Shown one piece after another: positions 1-8,219 of a stretch of DNA of 55,396 nt (its first letter is position 1; every line of letters starts with the position of its first letter). Position numbers and translations under genes: made by a program. This DNA comes from Gemmatimonadota bacterium (GTDB lineage Bacteria > Gemmatimonadota > Gemmatimonadetes > Longimicrobiales > RSA9), in the NCBI GenBank assembly GCA_017881445.1, contig JADGQX010000004.1:1-55396 (forward strand). The letters run 5' to 3'. Under the pieces are notes generated by a model. It saw only the letters and a list, made by a program, of their open reading frames with translations, had not been told where the DNA came from and did no database searches.

Positions 1-2
1 GG

Positions 3-296
3 CCCGAGGGCGGCCGGGCGCGGGCCAGCGGCGGGCGCCGGCCGGCGCCGGGCACCACCCGCATCTACATCGGGGCCGGCCGCGCGGCGGGCATCCGCCC
101 GCAGGACATCGTGGGCGCCATAGCCAACGAGGCCGGGCTGAGCGGCCGCGACATCGGCGCCATCGAGATCGCGGACCGCTTCTCCCTGGTGGAGCTGCCC
201 GAGTCGGCGGCGGCCGACGTCGTGGCCGCGCTGCGCGGCACCAAGATCAAGGGACGCAAGGTGGTCGTGCGGCGGGAGCGGTACGAGTCGACCTGA
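3..296 (+). CDS. DEAD-box RNA helicase, C-terminal fragment (DbpA-type RNA-binding domain)
   Basis: The frame is open from the left edge of the window and stops at TGA 294-296, so only the last 97 codons are seen. After a Gly/Arg/Pro-rich linker the protein reads TRIYIGAGRAAGIRPQDIV and continues through GLSGRDIGAIEI to KIKGRKVVVRRE. This is the pattern of the DbpA RNA-binding domain (an RRM-like fold) found at the C-terminus of DEAD-box ATP-dependent RNA helicases, where it tethers the helicase to structured RNA such as 23S rRNA or ribosome-assembly intermediates. The helicase core lies outside the window, so the exact paralogue cannot be named. The next gene starts 19 bases downstream on the same strand but is functionally unrelated. 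Confidence 0.85.
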   Translation, partial: PEGGRARASGGRRPAPGTTRIYIGAGRAAGIRPQDIVGAIANEAGLSGRDIGAIEIADRFSLVELPESAAADVVAALRGTKIKGRKVVVRRERYEST

Positions 297-315
297 ACCG
301 TCCGGGGGGTGAGCG

Positions 316-564
316 ATGACGGAGCACGCAGCGGGAGCCGCGCGGCCGGCGCGCGCCTACCACTGGCTGGCGGCGGTGCCCGCCCTCTGCCTGCTGGGGG
401 GCATACCCTTCGCCAACCGCCTGGAGCCCTTCGTGCTGGGGCTCCCCTTTTTGCTGTTCTGGATCCTGCTCTGGGTCGTGCTCACGTCCGCCGTCATGGG
501 GCTGATCTATACCCTGGACGAGCGGGCGGCCCGCCGCAGCGGCGGACCGGACGTCGCCTCATGA
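316..564 (+). CDS. DUF3311 small membrane protein, symporter partner
   Basis: This 82-residue protein has a short hydrophilic N-terminus and two hydrophobic stretches, roughly residues 16-35 and 40-66 (the second contains LPFLLFWILLWVVLTSAVMG), followed by a charged tail. Size, topology and position match DUF3311 proteins, which are usually encoded directly upstream of sodium:solute symporters and are thought to be accessory subunits. A purine-rich GGGGGGTGAG lies just before the ATG at 316. The stop codon overlaps the symporter start (ATGA, 561-564), so translation is coupled. The accessory role is known only by association. Confidence 0.85.
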   Translation: MTEHAAGAARPARAYHWLAAVPALCLLGGIPFANRLEPFVLGLPFLLFWILLWVVLTSAVMGLIYTLDERAARRSGGPDVAS

Positions 565-2012
565 GCAGCGCCCTGGCCATCATCGGCGCATTCCTGCTGC
601 TCTCCCTCACCCTGGGCATCCTCGCGCGCCGCGGCCGCACCATGAACCTGGAGCAGTGGTCCGTGGGCGGCCGCGGCTTCGGTACCATCTTCGTCTTCCT
701 GCTGATGGCGGGAGAGATCTACACCACCTTCACCTTCCTGGGCGGCAGCGGCTGGGCCTACGGCAAGGGCGCACCGGCGTTCTACATCCTGTGCTACGGC
801 GCCGTGGCCTATGCCATCTCCTACTTCCTGCTGCCGCCGATCTGGCGCTACGCCACGGCCAACCACCTGCTCTCCCAGGCGGATTTCTTCGCGGCCAAGT
901 ATACCAGCCGCGGGCTGGGCGTGCTGGTCTCGCTGGTCAGCGTGGCCGCCATCGTGCCCTATCTCGTGCTGCAGCTCAAGGGACTGGGCATCATCCTCTC
1001 CGAGGCGTCCTACGGAGAGTTCTCACCGGCGCAGGCGGTCTGGATCAGTACCGCGGCCCTGGTATTCTACGTGGTGGTCTCCGGCGTGCACGGCTCCGCC
1101 TGGACCGCCGTGGTCAAGGACGTGATGATCCTGGGCGTGGCCGCGGCGCTGGGACTTTATCTGCCGCTCCACTACTATGGCGGCTATCGCGCCATGTTCG
1201 TCGCCATCGAGGCGGCCCACCCCGGGTTCCTGACGCTGCCGGCCCACGGCATGAGCCCCGCCTGGCTGATCTCTACGGTGCTCCTCACCGCACTGGGCTT
1301 CTATATGTGGCCGCACACCTTCGCCTCCGCCTACACGGCTCGCAGCGAGGGCGTGTTCCGGCGCAACGCCGTCATCATGCCGCTCTACCAGCTGGTCATG
1401 CTCTTCGTCCTCCTGGTCGGCTTCTCGGCCATCCTGCGCGTCCCCGGGCTCAAGGGCGCCAACGCCGACCTGGCGCTGCTGGAGGTCTCCAAGGCGACGT
1501 TCTCGCCGCCGGTGGTGGGCGTCATCGGCGCCGCCGGGCTGCTCACCGCCCTGGTCCCCGGGTCCATGCTGCTGGTGACGGCGGCCACGATCCTGGCGCA
1601 GAACGTCTTCCGCAGCGTGGTGCCGGGCGCGGCCGACCGCACCGTCTCCATCCTGGCCAAGTGGCTGGTCCCGGTCGTGGCGCTGCTGGGGGTGTGGCTG
1701 ACGCTCCGGCCGGGCAACGCCCTGGTACCGCTGCTGCTCATGGGCTACAACATGGTGACGCAGCTCTTCCCGGCGGTGCTGCTGGCGCTGCCGCGCAGGC
1801 CGTTGGCGACCCGGGCGGGCGCCTTCGCCGGCATCCTCGCGGGCGAGGCCACCGTGGCGGCCCTTTCGCTGAGCGGCGTGACCCTGCCAGGGCTGCTGCC
1901 GGGATGGCCCGCCCTGGTGACGGACCTGAACATCGGCATCGTCGCGCTGCTGGTGAATGCCGTCGTCCTGGCCGGCGTCACCCTGGTGACGCGGGCGCCG
2001 GCCCGGCGCTGA
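561..2012 (+). CDS. Sodium:solute symporter family transporter (SSF)
   Basis: The protein has 483 residues and about 13 hydrophobic segments. It begins MSSALAIIGAFLLLSLTLG and continues with the SSF-like stretch around residues 31-60 (NLEQWSVGGRGFG, then GEIYTTFTFLGGSGWAYGKG). This family imports organic solutes such as amino acids, carboxylates or sugars with sodium across the inner membrane. I start it at 561 because it overlaps the DUF3311 stop in an ATGA arrangement; the frame is open further upstream but that extension has no membrane-protein character. The substrate cannot be told from sequence. No neighbouring catabolic gene points to one. Confidence 0.9.
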   Translation: MSSALAIIGAFLLLSLTLGILARRGRTMNLEQWSVGGRGFGTIFVFLLMAGEIYTTFTFLGGSGWAYGKGAPAFYILCYGAVAYAISYFLLPPIWRYATANHLLSQADFFAAKYTSRGLGVLVSLVSVAAIVPYLVLQLKGLGIILSEASYGEFSPAQAVWISTAALVFYVVVSGVHGSAWTAVVKDVMILGVAAALGLYLPLHYYGGYRAMFVAIEAAHPGFLTLPAHGMSPAWLISTVLLTALGFYMWPHTFASAYTARSEGVFRRNAVIMPLYQLVMLFVLLVGFSAILRVPGLKGANADLALLEVSKATFSPPVVGVIGAAGLLTALVPGSMLLVTAATILAQNVFRSVVPGAADRTVSILAKWLVPVVALLGVWLTLRPGNALVPLLLMGYNMVTQLFPAVLLALPRRPLATRAGAFAGILAGEATVAALSLSGVTLPGLLPGWPALVTDLNIGIVALLVNAVVLAGVTLVTRAPARR

Positions 2013-2085
2013 CCGGCCTGGCCTCGCGGGCGCGCCCACGACGCTGCATCTTGGAAAGACAACGGTCGTGCGTCAGGAGGGCGCC

Positions 2086-2733
2086 ATGCGAGGGTCCATC
2101 GGCCCGGTTCGCATCATCACCGTTTCCCGGGAGTACGGCAGCGGCGGGGGCGAGATCGCCCGCATGGTCGGCGACGCGCTGGGATGGCGCGTGATCGACC
2201 ACGCCGTGATCGAGGAGGTCGCCCGCCGGCTGCACGCGCCCGAGGCCGATATCGAGGCCATGGACGAGCACGTGGGGGGCATCGTGGAGCGGATCGCGGG
2301 CGTGTTCGCCCGGGGCTCGCCGGAAGCCCCGGTCGTTTCGCCCATCCCCGACCCCGACACCATCGCGGCGCTGGCCCGCGCCGTGCTCCGGGACGCGCTC
2401 TCCTCGCTCCCGTTCGTGGTCGTCGGCCACGGTGCGCAATGCCTCTTCTCCGCCCGGGACGACGCGCTCCACGTGTTCGTGGGAGCCCCGCTGAAGAATC
2501 GCGTCCGCCGGGTGGCGGAGCGGCGGGGCGTGGCACCCGACGTGGCGGCGCGGGAGGTCGAGCACCGCGATGCGGAACGGCACCGCTACCTGCGGCACCA
2601 CTTTTCCTGTGACCCGGACAACCCCGACCTCTACACGATCCAGCTGAACACCGGCTCGATCTCGCTGGAGCACGCCCGGTTGCTGATCCTGCAGCTGGTG
2701 CAGTGGCGCGAGGTCGCGCCGGTCGGCGCGTAG
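2086..2733 (+). CDS. Cytidylate kinase-like family protein
   Basis: The product has 215 residues. Near the N-terminus RIITVSREYGSGGGEIA (about residues 9-25) forms the degenerate P-loop of the cytidylate-kinase-like family (PF13189), and a later VVVGHGAQCLF matches the central strand of these NMP-kinase folds. Many proteins of this family stand alone and their true substrate is not known, so I do not call it Cmk. The start is ATG 2086, with AGGAGG at 2075-2080 five bases upstream; a GTG at 2068 lies before that ribosome site and is less likely. The gene is 73 bases after the symporter and in the same direction. Confidence 0.8.
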   Translation: MRGSIGPVRIITVSREYGSGGGEIARMVGDALGWRVIDHAVIEEVARRLHAPEADIEAMDEHVGGIVERIAGVFARGSPEAPVVSPIPDPDTIAALARAVLRDALSSLPFVVVGHGAQCLFSARDDALHVFVGAPLKNRVRRVAERRGVAPDVAAREVEHRDAERHRYLRHHFSCDPDNPDLYTIQLNTGSISLEHARLLILQLVQWREVAPVGA

Positions 2734-2775
2734 CGCGCCGACCCCTGGAATCGCCTACACCCTGCTTGGCAGAGC

Positions 2776-3822
2776 GTGCTCGGCCGCTGCTTCTTCTGCT
2801 ACCGACCCTTCCCGTTGAACGGGTCACTGGAAGGCCTCGCCCTCGGACGGCGCGTCGCCTTCGACCCCGAGCGCGGCCGGCTGTGGCTGGTCTGCGCGTC
2901 CTGCGGGCGCTGGACGCTGGTCCCCATCGAAGAGCGTTGGGAGGTGCTGGAGGCGCTCGAGCGCATGGTCGCCGGGGCCCGGGTCCTGGGTCGGACCGAC
3001 CACATGGCGCTGCTCTCGGTCCGGGACCTCGAGATCGTTCGCATCGGACGCGCGGACCTGCGCGAGGAAACCCGCTGGCGTTACGGCCCGGAGTTCGCCG
3101 CCCGCCGCGCGCGCGCCGACCGGCTCGACCGGCTGGGGGAGGCGGCGGATGGCGTGCTCACGACCTCCCTCTTCCTTTTCAGCCTGGCGTTCGGCGGCTG
3201 GCCCCTCGTCGCCGACACCGATCCCGACAAGTGGCTCCGCTGGGTCCGGCGCCGGCGCTTCGGCCGGTATGTCTGGCGCGGTGCGCCCGCCTGCCCGCGA
3301 TGCGGTAAGGCGCTGCCGGACCGCGGCTTCGAGGAGCGGGGCTCCCTCCTGGTCGAGGTCCGCGAGGGCGGCGGCCTGGGAGTGTGGTGGCCCTGTCCCG
3401 AGTGCGGGTCTGCGCGCGACGACGGAGGACACCGGCTCGCCGGCCTGGCGGCGGAGCACGTGCTGCGCCGCCTGCTCGCCTGGGAGAACTTCGCGGGGGG
3501 CAGCCCGGAGACCATGCACCACGCCCTGGACCTGGTCGAGCGAGCGGGCTCCGCCGCGGGTCTCGTCGCCGGCAGCTCCGGCGCCCTCGCGATCGGGCGG
3601 GTGCCGGCCCGGGTCACGTTGGCCCTCGAGATCGCCCTGAGCACCGAGGCCGAGCGCCGCCTGCTGGCCATGGAGCTGGGCGCCCTGGAGCGACGCTGGC
3701 GGCGCGAGGAAGAGATCGCCGCCATCGTCGATGGGGAGCTGACACCCATTCCCGTCGCACCCCCGCCCGTGGCTCTCACGAGTGTGTCGAGATCCAGACC
3801 AGGCGAAACGCCCATGCGCTGA
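2776..3822 (+). CDS. Unrecognised protein with four CxxC zinc-ribbon knuckles
   Basis: I do not recognise this 348-residue protein. It carries two pairs of CxxC knuckles: C5/C8 (CFFC) with C40/C43 (CASC), and C173/C176 (CPRC) with C207/C210 (CPEC), so two separate zinc ribbons are likely. A hydrophobic stretch around residues 127-145 may be buried or membrane-associated. The C-terminal third is helical and charged (ALERRWRREEEIAA). The start is GTG 2776; there is no good ribosome site, and an in-frame stop at 2731-2733 rules out a longer N-terminus. Its last 47 bases overlap the 3' end of a small gene on the other strand. The function is unknown. Confidence 0.65.
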   Translation: MLGRCFFCYRPFPLNGSLEGLALGRRVAFDPERGRLWLVCASCGRWTLVPIEERWEVLEALERMVAGARVLGRTDHMALLSVRDLEIVRIGRADLREETRWRYGPEFAARRARADRLDRLGEAADGVLTTSLFLFSLAFGGWPLVADTDPDKWLRWVRRRRFGRYVWRGAPACPRCGKALPDRGFEERGSLLVEVREGGGLGVWWPCPECGSARDDGGHRLAGLAAEHVLRRLLAWENFAGGSPETMHHALDLVERAGSAAGLVAGSSGALAIGRVPARVTLALEIALSTEAERRLLAMELGALERRWRREEEIAAIVDGELTPIPVAPPPVALTSVSRSRPGETPMR

Positions 3823-3958
3823 AGGCCGCCGCCGCCAGGGTGATGATCACGAAGAACGGGTCCGTCGCCAGGTGGGGACCTTCCACGATCGCGCGCCAGA
3901 TGTGCACCAGGGTGAGCAGGCCGAAGACCACGCCGGTCGTCATGACATAGGACTTCAC
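3776..3958 (-). CDS. Small two-helix membrane protein
   Basis: This 60-residue protein has two hydrophobic helices: residues 4-20 (YVMTTGVVFGLLTLVHI) and 33-52 (DPFFVIITLAAAAFSAWAFR). I recall similarly sized two-helix proteins from other bacteria but no function. The start is GTG 3958 with a strong AGGAGG seven bases upstream, which supports a real gene despite its 47-base overlap with the end of the zinc-ribbon gene on the opposite strand. Confidence 0.6.
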   Translation of the reverse strand: MKSYVMTTGVVFGLLTLVHIWRAIVEGPHLATDPFFVIITLAAAAFSAWAFRLVWISTHS

Positions 3959-4045
3959 GGGATCGCCTCCTGGTGCCCGATGCGGAATGCGCCGCCGCCG
4001 GATGCTCGCGGCCGCGGAAGCTCGTTGAATTGGGGGCGGCGATCG

Positions 4046-5236
4046 TCAGGAAGTGCGGCTCCCGGGGGGGCGGCGCAGCCCGAGGCGGGCCAGGGTGAAG
4101 AGCGCGGCCATGGAGAGGAGCCCGGCGGGCACGAGGAGGAACGACGCCCGCAGCCCGACGGCGTCGCCCAGCAGCCCCGTGGCGTAGGGCAGCGCCGTCC
4201 CGCCCACCAGCGCCATGACCAGCATCACGCTGAAGGCAGTGCCGGAGAGCGCGGGGAACCGGTCGCCGCCATAGCCCATGATGACGGGGAAGACGGGGGC
4301 GAAGCCGGCGCCCACCAGCAGCCCGCCCAGGCCCACGGCCGCGGGCGTGGTGCCGGCTACCATGATGATGGCGCCGGTGAGCGCGATGCCGATGGCCGTG
4401 TAGAGGACCCGGGCCGGCGGGAAGCGCCGGCCGGCGAGGCCGAGCAGCAGCCGGCCTGCGATCATGCCCACCCAGTAGAGCGAGAGCAGCAGGAGGGCGC
4501 GCTCGGCGGAGAGGCCGAGCACCTGCTGGACGTACGCCGCGGTCCAGCCGCTGGCGATCATCTCCATGCCGCTCTCGAAGAACAGGCAGGCGCCGAGCAG
4601 GACCAGCGGCCCGTCCCGCAGCAGCGCCAGCCCGTGGGCCAGGGGAAAGCCTTGCGGGTGCTTCGGCGGCGGGAAGCGGATCGCCAGCAGGTAGACCAGC
4701 GGCAGCGCGGCGGCCAGGCCCACGCCGGCCGTGATGGTGCCGTAAGAGAAGCGTCGCAGCAGCAGCGCCAGCACGAGCGGCACGCCGAAGGCGCCCACGC
4801 CGAAGAACACGCCCATCAGGCTGAGATCCGCCCCCCTCGAGCCTTCGTCGCTCACATCGGCCACCAGGGCGCTGGTGGCGCCGTTCACGACGCCCCCGCC
4901 CAACCCGATGAGCGCCAGCGAAGCCGCCACCAGCCGCAGCGAAGGGGCGAAGGCGATGCCCTCCAGCCCGATGGCGATCAGCGCCACGCAGCCCGCCAGC
5001 AGTGCCCGGTAGCCGTAGCGGTCCACGATCGGGCCGAACAGCACGGAGCCCAGCAGGATGCCGATGGTCAGCACCGGGAAGAGCGAGCCAGCCGCCGCGT
5101 TGCCGAGGCCGAAGCGCGCGATCAGGGATGGCAGCAGCGATCCCAGCGCGGTGAGGGAGATGCCGAAGACGAGGATGCCCGCGCAGGCGGCGGCGAACAC
5201 CCGCCGCCGGGAATAGACGGCCGGGCCGTCGGTCAC
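4046..5236 (-). CDS. Major facilitator superfamily transporter
   Basis: The protein has 396 residues with 12 predicted membrane helices. FGPIVDRYGYRALLAG is the MFS loop 2-3 signature region (the usual G-x-x-x-D-R-x-G-R-R motif), and GYGGDRFP marks the equivalent loop in the second half. It is an inner-membrane solute permease. The GTG start overlaps the stop of the upstream ROK gene (GTGA, 5233-5236), so the two are translationally coupled. With namZ and the ROK gene nearby, a sugar or amino-sugar substrate is likely; this rests on context, not on residues. Confidence 0.88.
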   Translation of the reverse strand: MTDGPAVYSRRRVFAAACAGILVFGISLTALGSLLPSLIARFGLGNAAAGSLFPVLTIGILLGSVLFGPIVDRYGYRALLAGCVALIAIGLEGIAFAPSLRLVAASLALIGLGGGVVNGATSALVADVSDEGSRGADLSLMGVFFGVGAFGVPLVLALLLRRFSYGTITAGVGLAAALPLVYLLAIRFPPPKHPQGFPLAHGLALLRDGPLVLLGACLFFESGMEMIASGWTAAYVQQVLGLSAERALLLLSLYWVGMIAGRLLLGLAGRRFPPARVLYTAIGIALTGAIIMVAGTTPAAVGLGGLLVGAGFAPVFPVIMGYGGDRFPALSGTAFSVMLVMALVGGTALPYATGLLGDAVGLRASFLLVPAGLLSMAALFTLARLGLRRPPGSRTS

Positions 5237-6273
5237 GGACGGCCCGCGCGGGTGGCCCTATCGGTATCCGCGGCCGGGTCGGCGCCGGGCTCGCCCGGCG
5301 GGTCCGCCGCCGCGACAGGAGCCGCGGCCAGCGCCAGGCGGGCGGCCCCCAGCAGGGGCGCGGCAGCCCCCAGGGCGGCGGCCACGAACTCCACCTGTCT
5401 CATGGCCGCGGGCAGCGCCCAACGCTCCGCCTCGCCGCGCACCCGCGAGAGCAGCTTCAGCGCCGGCCCGAAGATGTCACCGCCGAACACGATCCGCTGT
5501 GGGTTGAAGAGACTGACCAGGTTGGCGGCCGCCATGCCCCAGTATGCCACGGCGTCGCCCAGCGCCTCCGCCGCCAGGGCGTCGCGCATCTCGAGCGCGG
5601 CGAACACGTGCTCCGAGGTCAGGGCGTGCGGCGCCACAGCGCGCAGCGGACCCTCGTAGCGGGGCGTCGCGGCCAGCAGCAGGCGCGCCACCTCCCCGAG
5701 TCCCTTGCCGGAGGCGTGGAACTCGAAGCAGCCCGCCTGCCGGTACGGCTCCAGCCAGGGGCGCGCCAGCGCCATCCAGCCGATGCCCCCAGCGAGGTCG
5801 GCGCTCCCGCGCAGCAGGGCGCCATTCACCAGGATCCCGACGCCGATTCCCTTGCCCACCTCCAGGTAGGCCGCGTCCCGGGCGCCCGCCGCCGCGCCGC
5901 TCCAGCTCTCCGCCAGCATGCAGGCCCCCGGGCGGGGCACCAGGCGCACGGGGCAGCGGCGTCGCACGGCCGCCTCCACTTCCCGGCCCAGCGGGTAGTC
6001 GCTGAAGTCGGGGATTTCCGGTACCGAGACCAGGCCCCCCGGCTGCACGGTTCCGGCCACGGAGACGCCGACGGCGTCCACGCTCTCGCCGCGCTTGGCC
6101 GCGCCCGCGGCCAGCTCGCGAACCGCGCGGCACACGACCCTGGCCACGGCACGGCCATCCCGGTCGGCCAGGGCCGCATCCGTGCGCACGAGCGGGTCGG
6201 AGCCGCCGGTCCCACCCGGGAACAGTGCTGCCGATACCCGGGTGTCGCCGAGGTCCAAGCCGATGACCGCCAT
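5233..6273 (-). CDS. Degenerate ROK-family (sugar kinase fold) protein
   Basis: The protein has 346 residues with the ASKHA/ROK fold: the N-terminal phosphate loop region GLDLGDTRVSAALF (residues 5-18), the middle strand YLEVGKGIGVGILVNG and the C-terminal adenosine region NPQRIVFGGDIFG. Key kinase features are missing. Where active ROK kinases have NDANAAALGE, this protein reads RPGACMLAE near residues 114-122, so the catalytic Asp is replaced. The EIGH histidine is Trp166 and only one cysteine (C182) remains of the zinc cluster. It may be a sugar-binding sensor or a diverged kinase. The start is ATG 6273 with GGAGA upstream. It overlaps the MFS gene by four bases, suggesting a joint role. 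Confidence 0.8.
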   Translation of the reverse strand: MAVIGLDLGDTRVSAALFPGGTGGSDPLVRTDAALADRDGRAVARVVCRAVRELAAGAAKRGESVDAVGVSVAGTVQPGGLVSVPEIPDFSDYPLGREVEAAVRRRCPVRLVPRPGACMLAESWSGAAAGARDAAYLEVGKGIGVGILVNGALLRGSADLAGGIGWMALARPWLEPYRQAGCFEFHASGKGLGEVARLLLAATPRYEGPLRAVAPHALTSEHVFAALEMRDALAAEALGDAVAYWGMAAANLVSLFNPQRIVFGGDIFGPALKLLSRVRGEAERWALPAAMRQVEFVAAALGAAAPLLGAARLALAAAPVAAADPPGEPGADPAADTDRATRAGRP

Positions 6274-6464
6274 AGTCTCTCCGGAGCTGGGCGCAGACGG
6301 GGAGAGCGCCCGCGCGCCTACCGCAACGTATTCCGGCGACGGCGGCGAGGTCAACGGTCACGGCGCGCGCGCGCCGGACCGCCCGTGCGCCTGGCAGCGG
6401 GACGGACGCCGCGGGCCAGGGTGCGGGAGGTAGCCTGTCTTCGTCGGGCGCTGCGGCCGCGCGT

Positions 6465-7670
6465 CTACTGCGGGGGTGATACCGGGGTCGGGTAAAGCGC
6501 CACGCGTCCCGCCCGTTCGCTCCACCCGGGTGCGGCCGTCAGCCGGCCGATGGCGGCGGCATCCAGCGGAGCGGTCGCGGCCTCCAGGGCACGGCGGAGC
6601 GCGTCCGTGCCGGCCAGGCGCTCGAGGTGCCCGGCGCCCGTGGGATTCGCCGCGGTGGGATAACCGGCCCAGCGGAGCTCGGCGCGGTGAAGGACGGCGA
6701 TCTCCGACAGCAGCGCAATGCCCGCCGCCACCGGACGGACGCGCTGGGGGTCGAGCACACGCATGCGCACGGCCTCGCAGCCCTGGCCGGCGTGGGGCCC
6801 GACGGCGGGCGTGAACCGGGCCGGCTCCGGTGCCAGGCCGGGCAGGTCGCGGGCGACGAGGCGCGCCGCCAGCGTCGTCGCCTGCAGCCAGGGGGCCCCC
6901 ACGGCCTCGAAGGACAGCGGGCTGCCGCGTCCTACGCTGAGGTTCGTCGCCTCGAAGAGGCAGGTGCCGGGGTAGAGCAACGCCGCCTCGAAGCGGGTGA
7001 TGGCGGGCGAGGTGGGGACGAAGGGCAGTCCCAGCTCGGGCCAGAGGGCATCCCGGCGCCAGCCCTCGCAGAGCACCACGCGCACATCCGCGTCCGGCCG
7101 GGTCTCGGCCCGCCAGAGGCTGGCCAGTTCGCCCAGTGTCAGGGAGTGCCGGATCGGGATCGTGTGGCGGCCGAGGAAGGACGCGTGCGCCGGCTCCAGC
7201 AGGGGTCCCTCCACCCATTCCATCAGCCCGCCCAGCGGGTTGGGCCGGTCGAGGATCCAGACCTTCAGCCCCGCTGCGGCGCAGGCATCCACCACGTGCG
7301 TCATGGTCCAGGCGTATGTGTAGAAGCGGGCGCCGATGTCCGGCAGGTCGCAGAGCACGCCGTCGAGGCCGGCGAGGGCCTCCGGCGACGGCCGCATGGC
7401 ATCGCCATAGAGGCTGACCACCGGCAGCCGGGTGAGGGAGTCCGTGCCGCCGGCCACGGCGGCGCCATCGGGGGCGCGGGCGCCCAGACCGTGCTCGGGC
7501 GAGAACAACCGGACGATCGGCAGGCCCGCCTGCAGCAGCGCCGCGCGCGTGTGCCGGTCGGCGTCGCGGGCCAGCCGGGCGGCGTCGTTGGTCAGCAGCG
7601 CCAGGCGGCGCGGTCCCGGCGAGCCGAGCAGGCCCGGGTCGGCGACAAGGCGGTCGGCACCGAAGAGCAT
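6465..7670 (-). CDS. namZ: NamZ-type exo-beta-N-acetylmuramidase (DUF1343)
   Basis: The 401-residue product has the DUF1343 hallmarks: LLTNDAA (residues 25-31), FSPEHG (56-61), SLYG (86-89), DIGARFYTY (111-119) and DRPNPLGG (141-148), and its length is typical. Characterised members (Bacillus YbbC/NamZ, Tannerella NamZ) release terminal N-acetylmuramic acid from peptidoglycan fragments. No signal peptide is visible at the ATG chosen, so the protein may be cytoplasmic, unlike secreted homologues; an upstream start cannot be excluded because there is no clear ribosome site. The ROK and MFS genes follow on the same strand after 191 bases, suggesting a MurNAc salvage unit. Confidence 0.85.
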   Translation of the reverse strand: MLFGADRLVADPGLLGSPGPRRLALLTNDAARLARDADRHTRAALLQAGLPIVRLFSPEHGLGARAPDGAAVAGGTDSLTRLPVVSLYGDAMRPSPEALAGLDGVLCDLPDIGARFYTYAWTMTHVVDACAAAGLKVWILDRPNPLGGLMEWVEGPLLEPAHASFLGRHTIPIRHSLTLGELASLWRAETRPDADVRVVLCEGWRRDALWPELGLPFVPTSPAITRFEAALLYPGTCLFEATNLSVGRGSPLSFEAVGAPWLQATTLAARLVARDLPGLAPEPARFTPAVGPHAGQGCEAVRMRVLDPQRVRPVAAGIALLSEIAVLHRAELRWAGYPTAANPTGAGHLERLAGTDALRRALEAATAPLDAAAIGRLTAAPGWSERAGRVALYPTPVSPPQ

Positions 7671-7852
7671 GGGCGGAAAGGTACGCGCGACCCCCAGGCC
7701 GGGCGATGGGCTCGATGTTGCAGGCGGCTCCCACGGGCGTTGCGCGGCAGGGGCGGGAGCGCCAAAGTGGACGTGCGCCGACGCGGGTGCGCGGATCCCG
7801 GTGGATGCCGGCGGATGGTCCGCGGGTCGAACGCGTTCGAGAGGAGACAGCC

Positions 7853-8038
7853 ATGATGCGAGGCGGAAGCGCGATCTATTGCCCGGCCTGCAACAATCAC
7901 CAGGTCGTGGGGAGTCCAGGCACGAAACTGCAGCTGCCCCTGACGGTCACCTGCAGCAAGTGCGGCGCGACACTATCCGTCGCCAAGAGCGAGAGCATGG
8001 GCGTACACGTCAGCGTGCAGGGCGCCGGGCATAGCTGA
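7853..8038 (+). CDS. Small zinc-ribbon protein
   Basis: This 61-residue protein starts MMRGGSAIYCPACNNHQVV and carries one pair of CxxC knuckles (CPAC and, 21 residues later, CSKC), which should bind a single zinc. The start is ATG 7853 (a second ATG is at 7856), with GAGGAGA at 7841-7847 at the right distance. It is transcribed away from namZ. Proteins of this kind often act as small nucleic-acid- or protein-binding ribbons; no specific role can be given. Confidence 0.65.
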   Translation: MMRGGSAIYCPACNNHQVVGSPGTKLQLPLTVTCSKCGATLSVAKSESMGVHVSVQGAGHS

Positions 8039-8042
8039 GCCG

Positions 8043-8096
8043 CGGTTCGCCGGGACGCGGCGGTTCGTCGGGACGCGGCGGCTCGCCGGGACGCGG
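8043..8096 (+). repeat. Three tandem 18-bp repeats
   Basis: Three contiguous 18-bp units (8043-8060, 8061-8078, 8079-8096) match CGGTTCGCCGGGACGCGG with one change in the second unit and one in the third. They begin five bases after the zinc-ribbon stop codon and lie before the class V aminotransferase gene. There is no inverted partner nearby. The function is unknown. Confidence 0.85.
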
Positions 8097-8219
8097 CGTC
8101 GAAGCCGGACCGCCGCCCCTCGGGCCGGTTCACGCCCGGCGGCGCGTCCGGGCGTGGTTGCGCGCGGGCGAGGCGCGCCCGATCCTTCTGGTGTATCGCC
8201 CGCCACCAGGATGACCGGG

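Noticed and set aside
309-560. Possible N-terminal extension of the symporter
   Set aside because: It overlaps the whole DUF3311 gene in another frame and does not look like a membrane protein. The ATGA junction at 561 is a better start.
656-2194. A 512-codon plus-strand frame overlapping the symporter
   Set aside because: It is a shifted frame of the symporter coding sequence with Arg/Gly-rich content and no hydrophobic helices.
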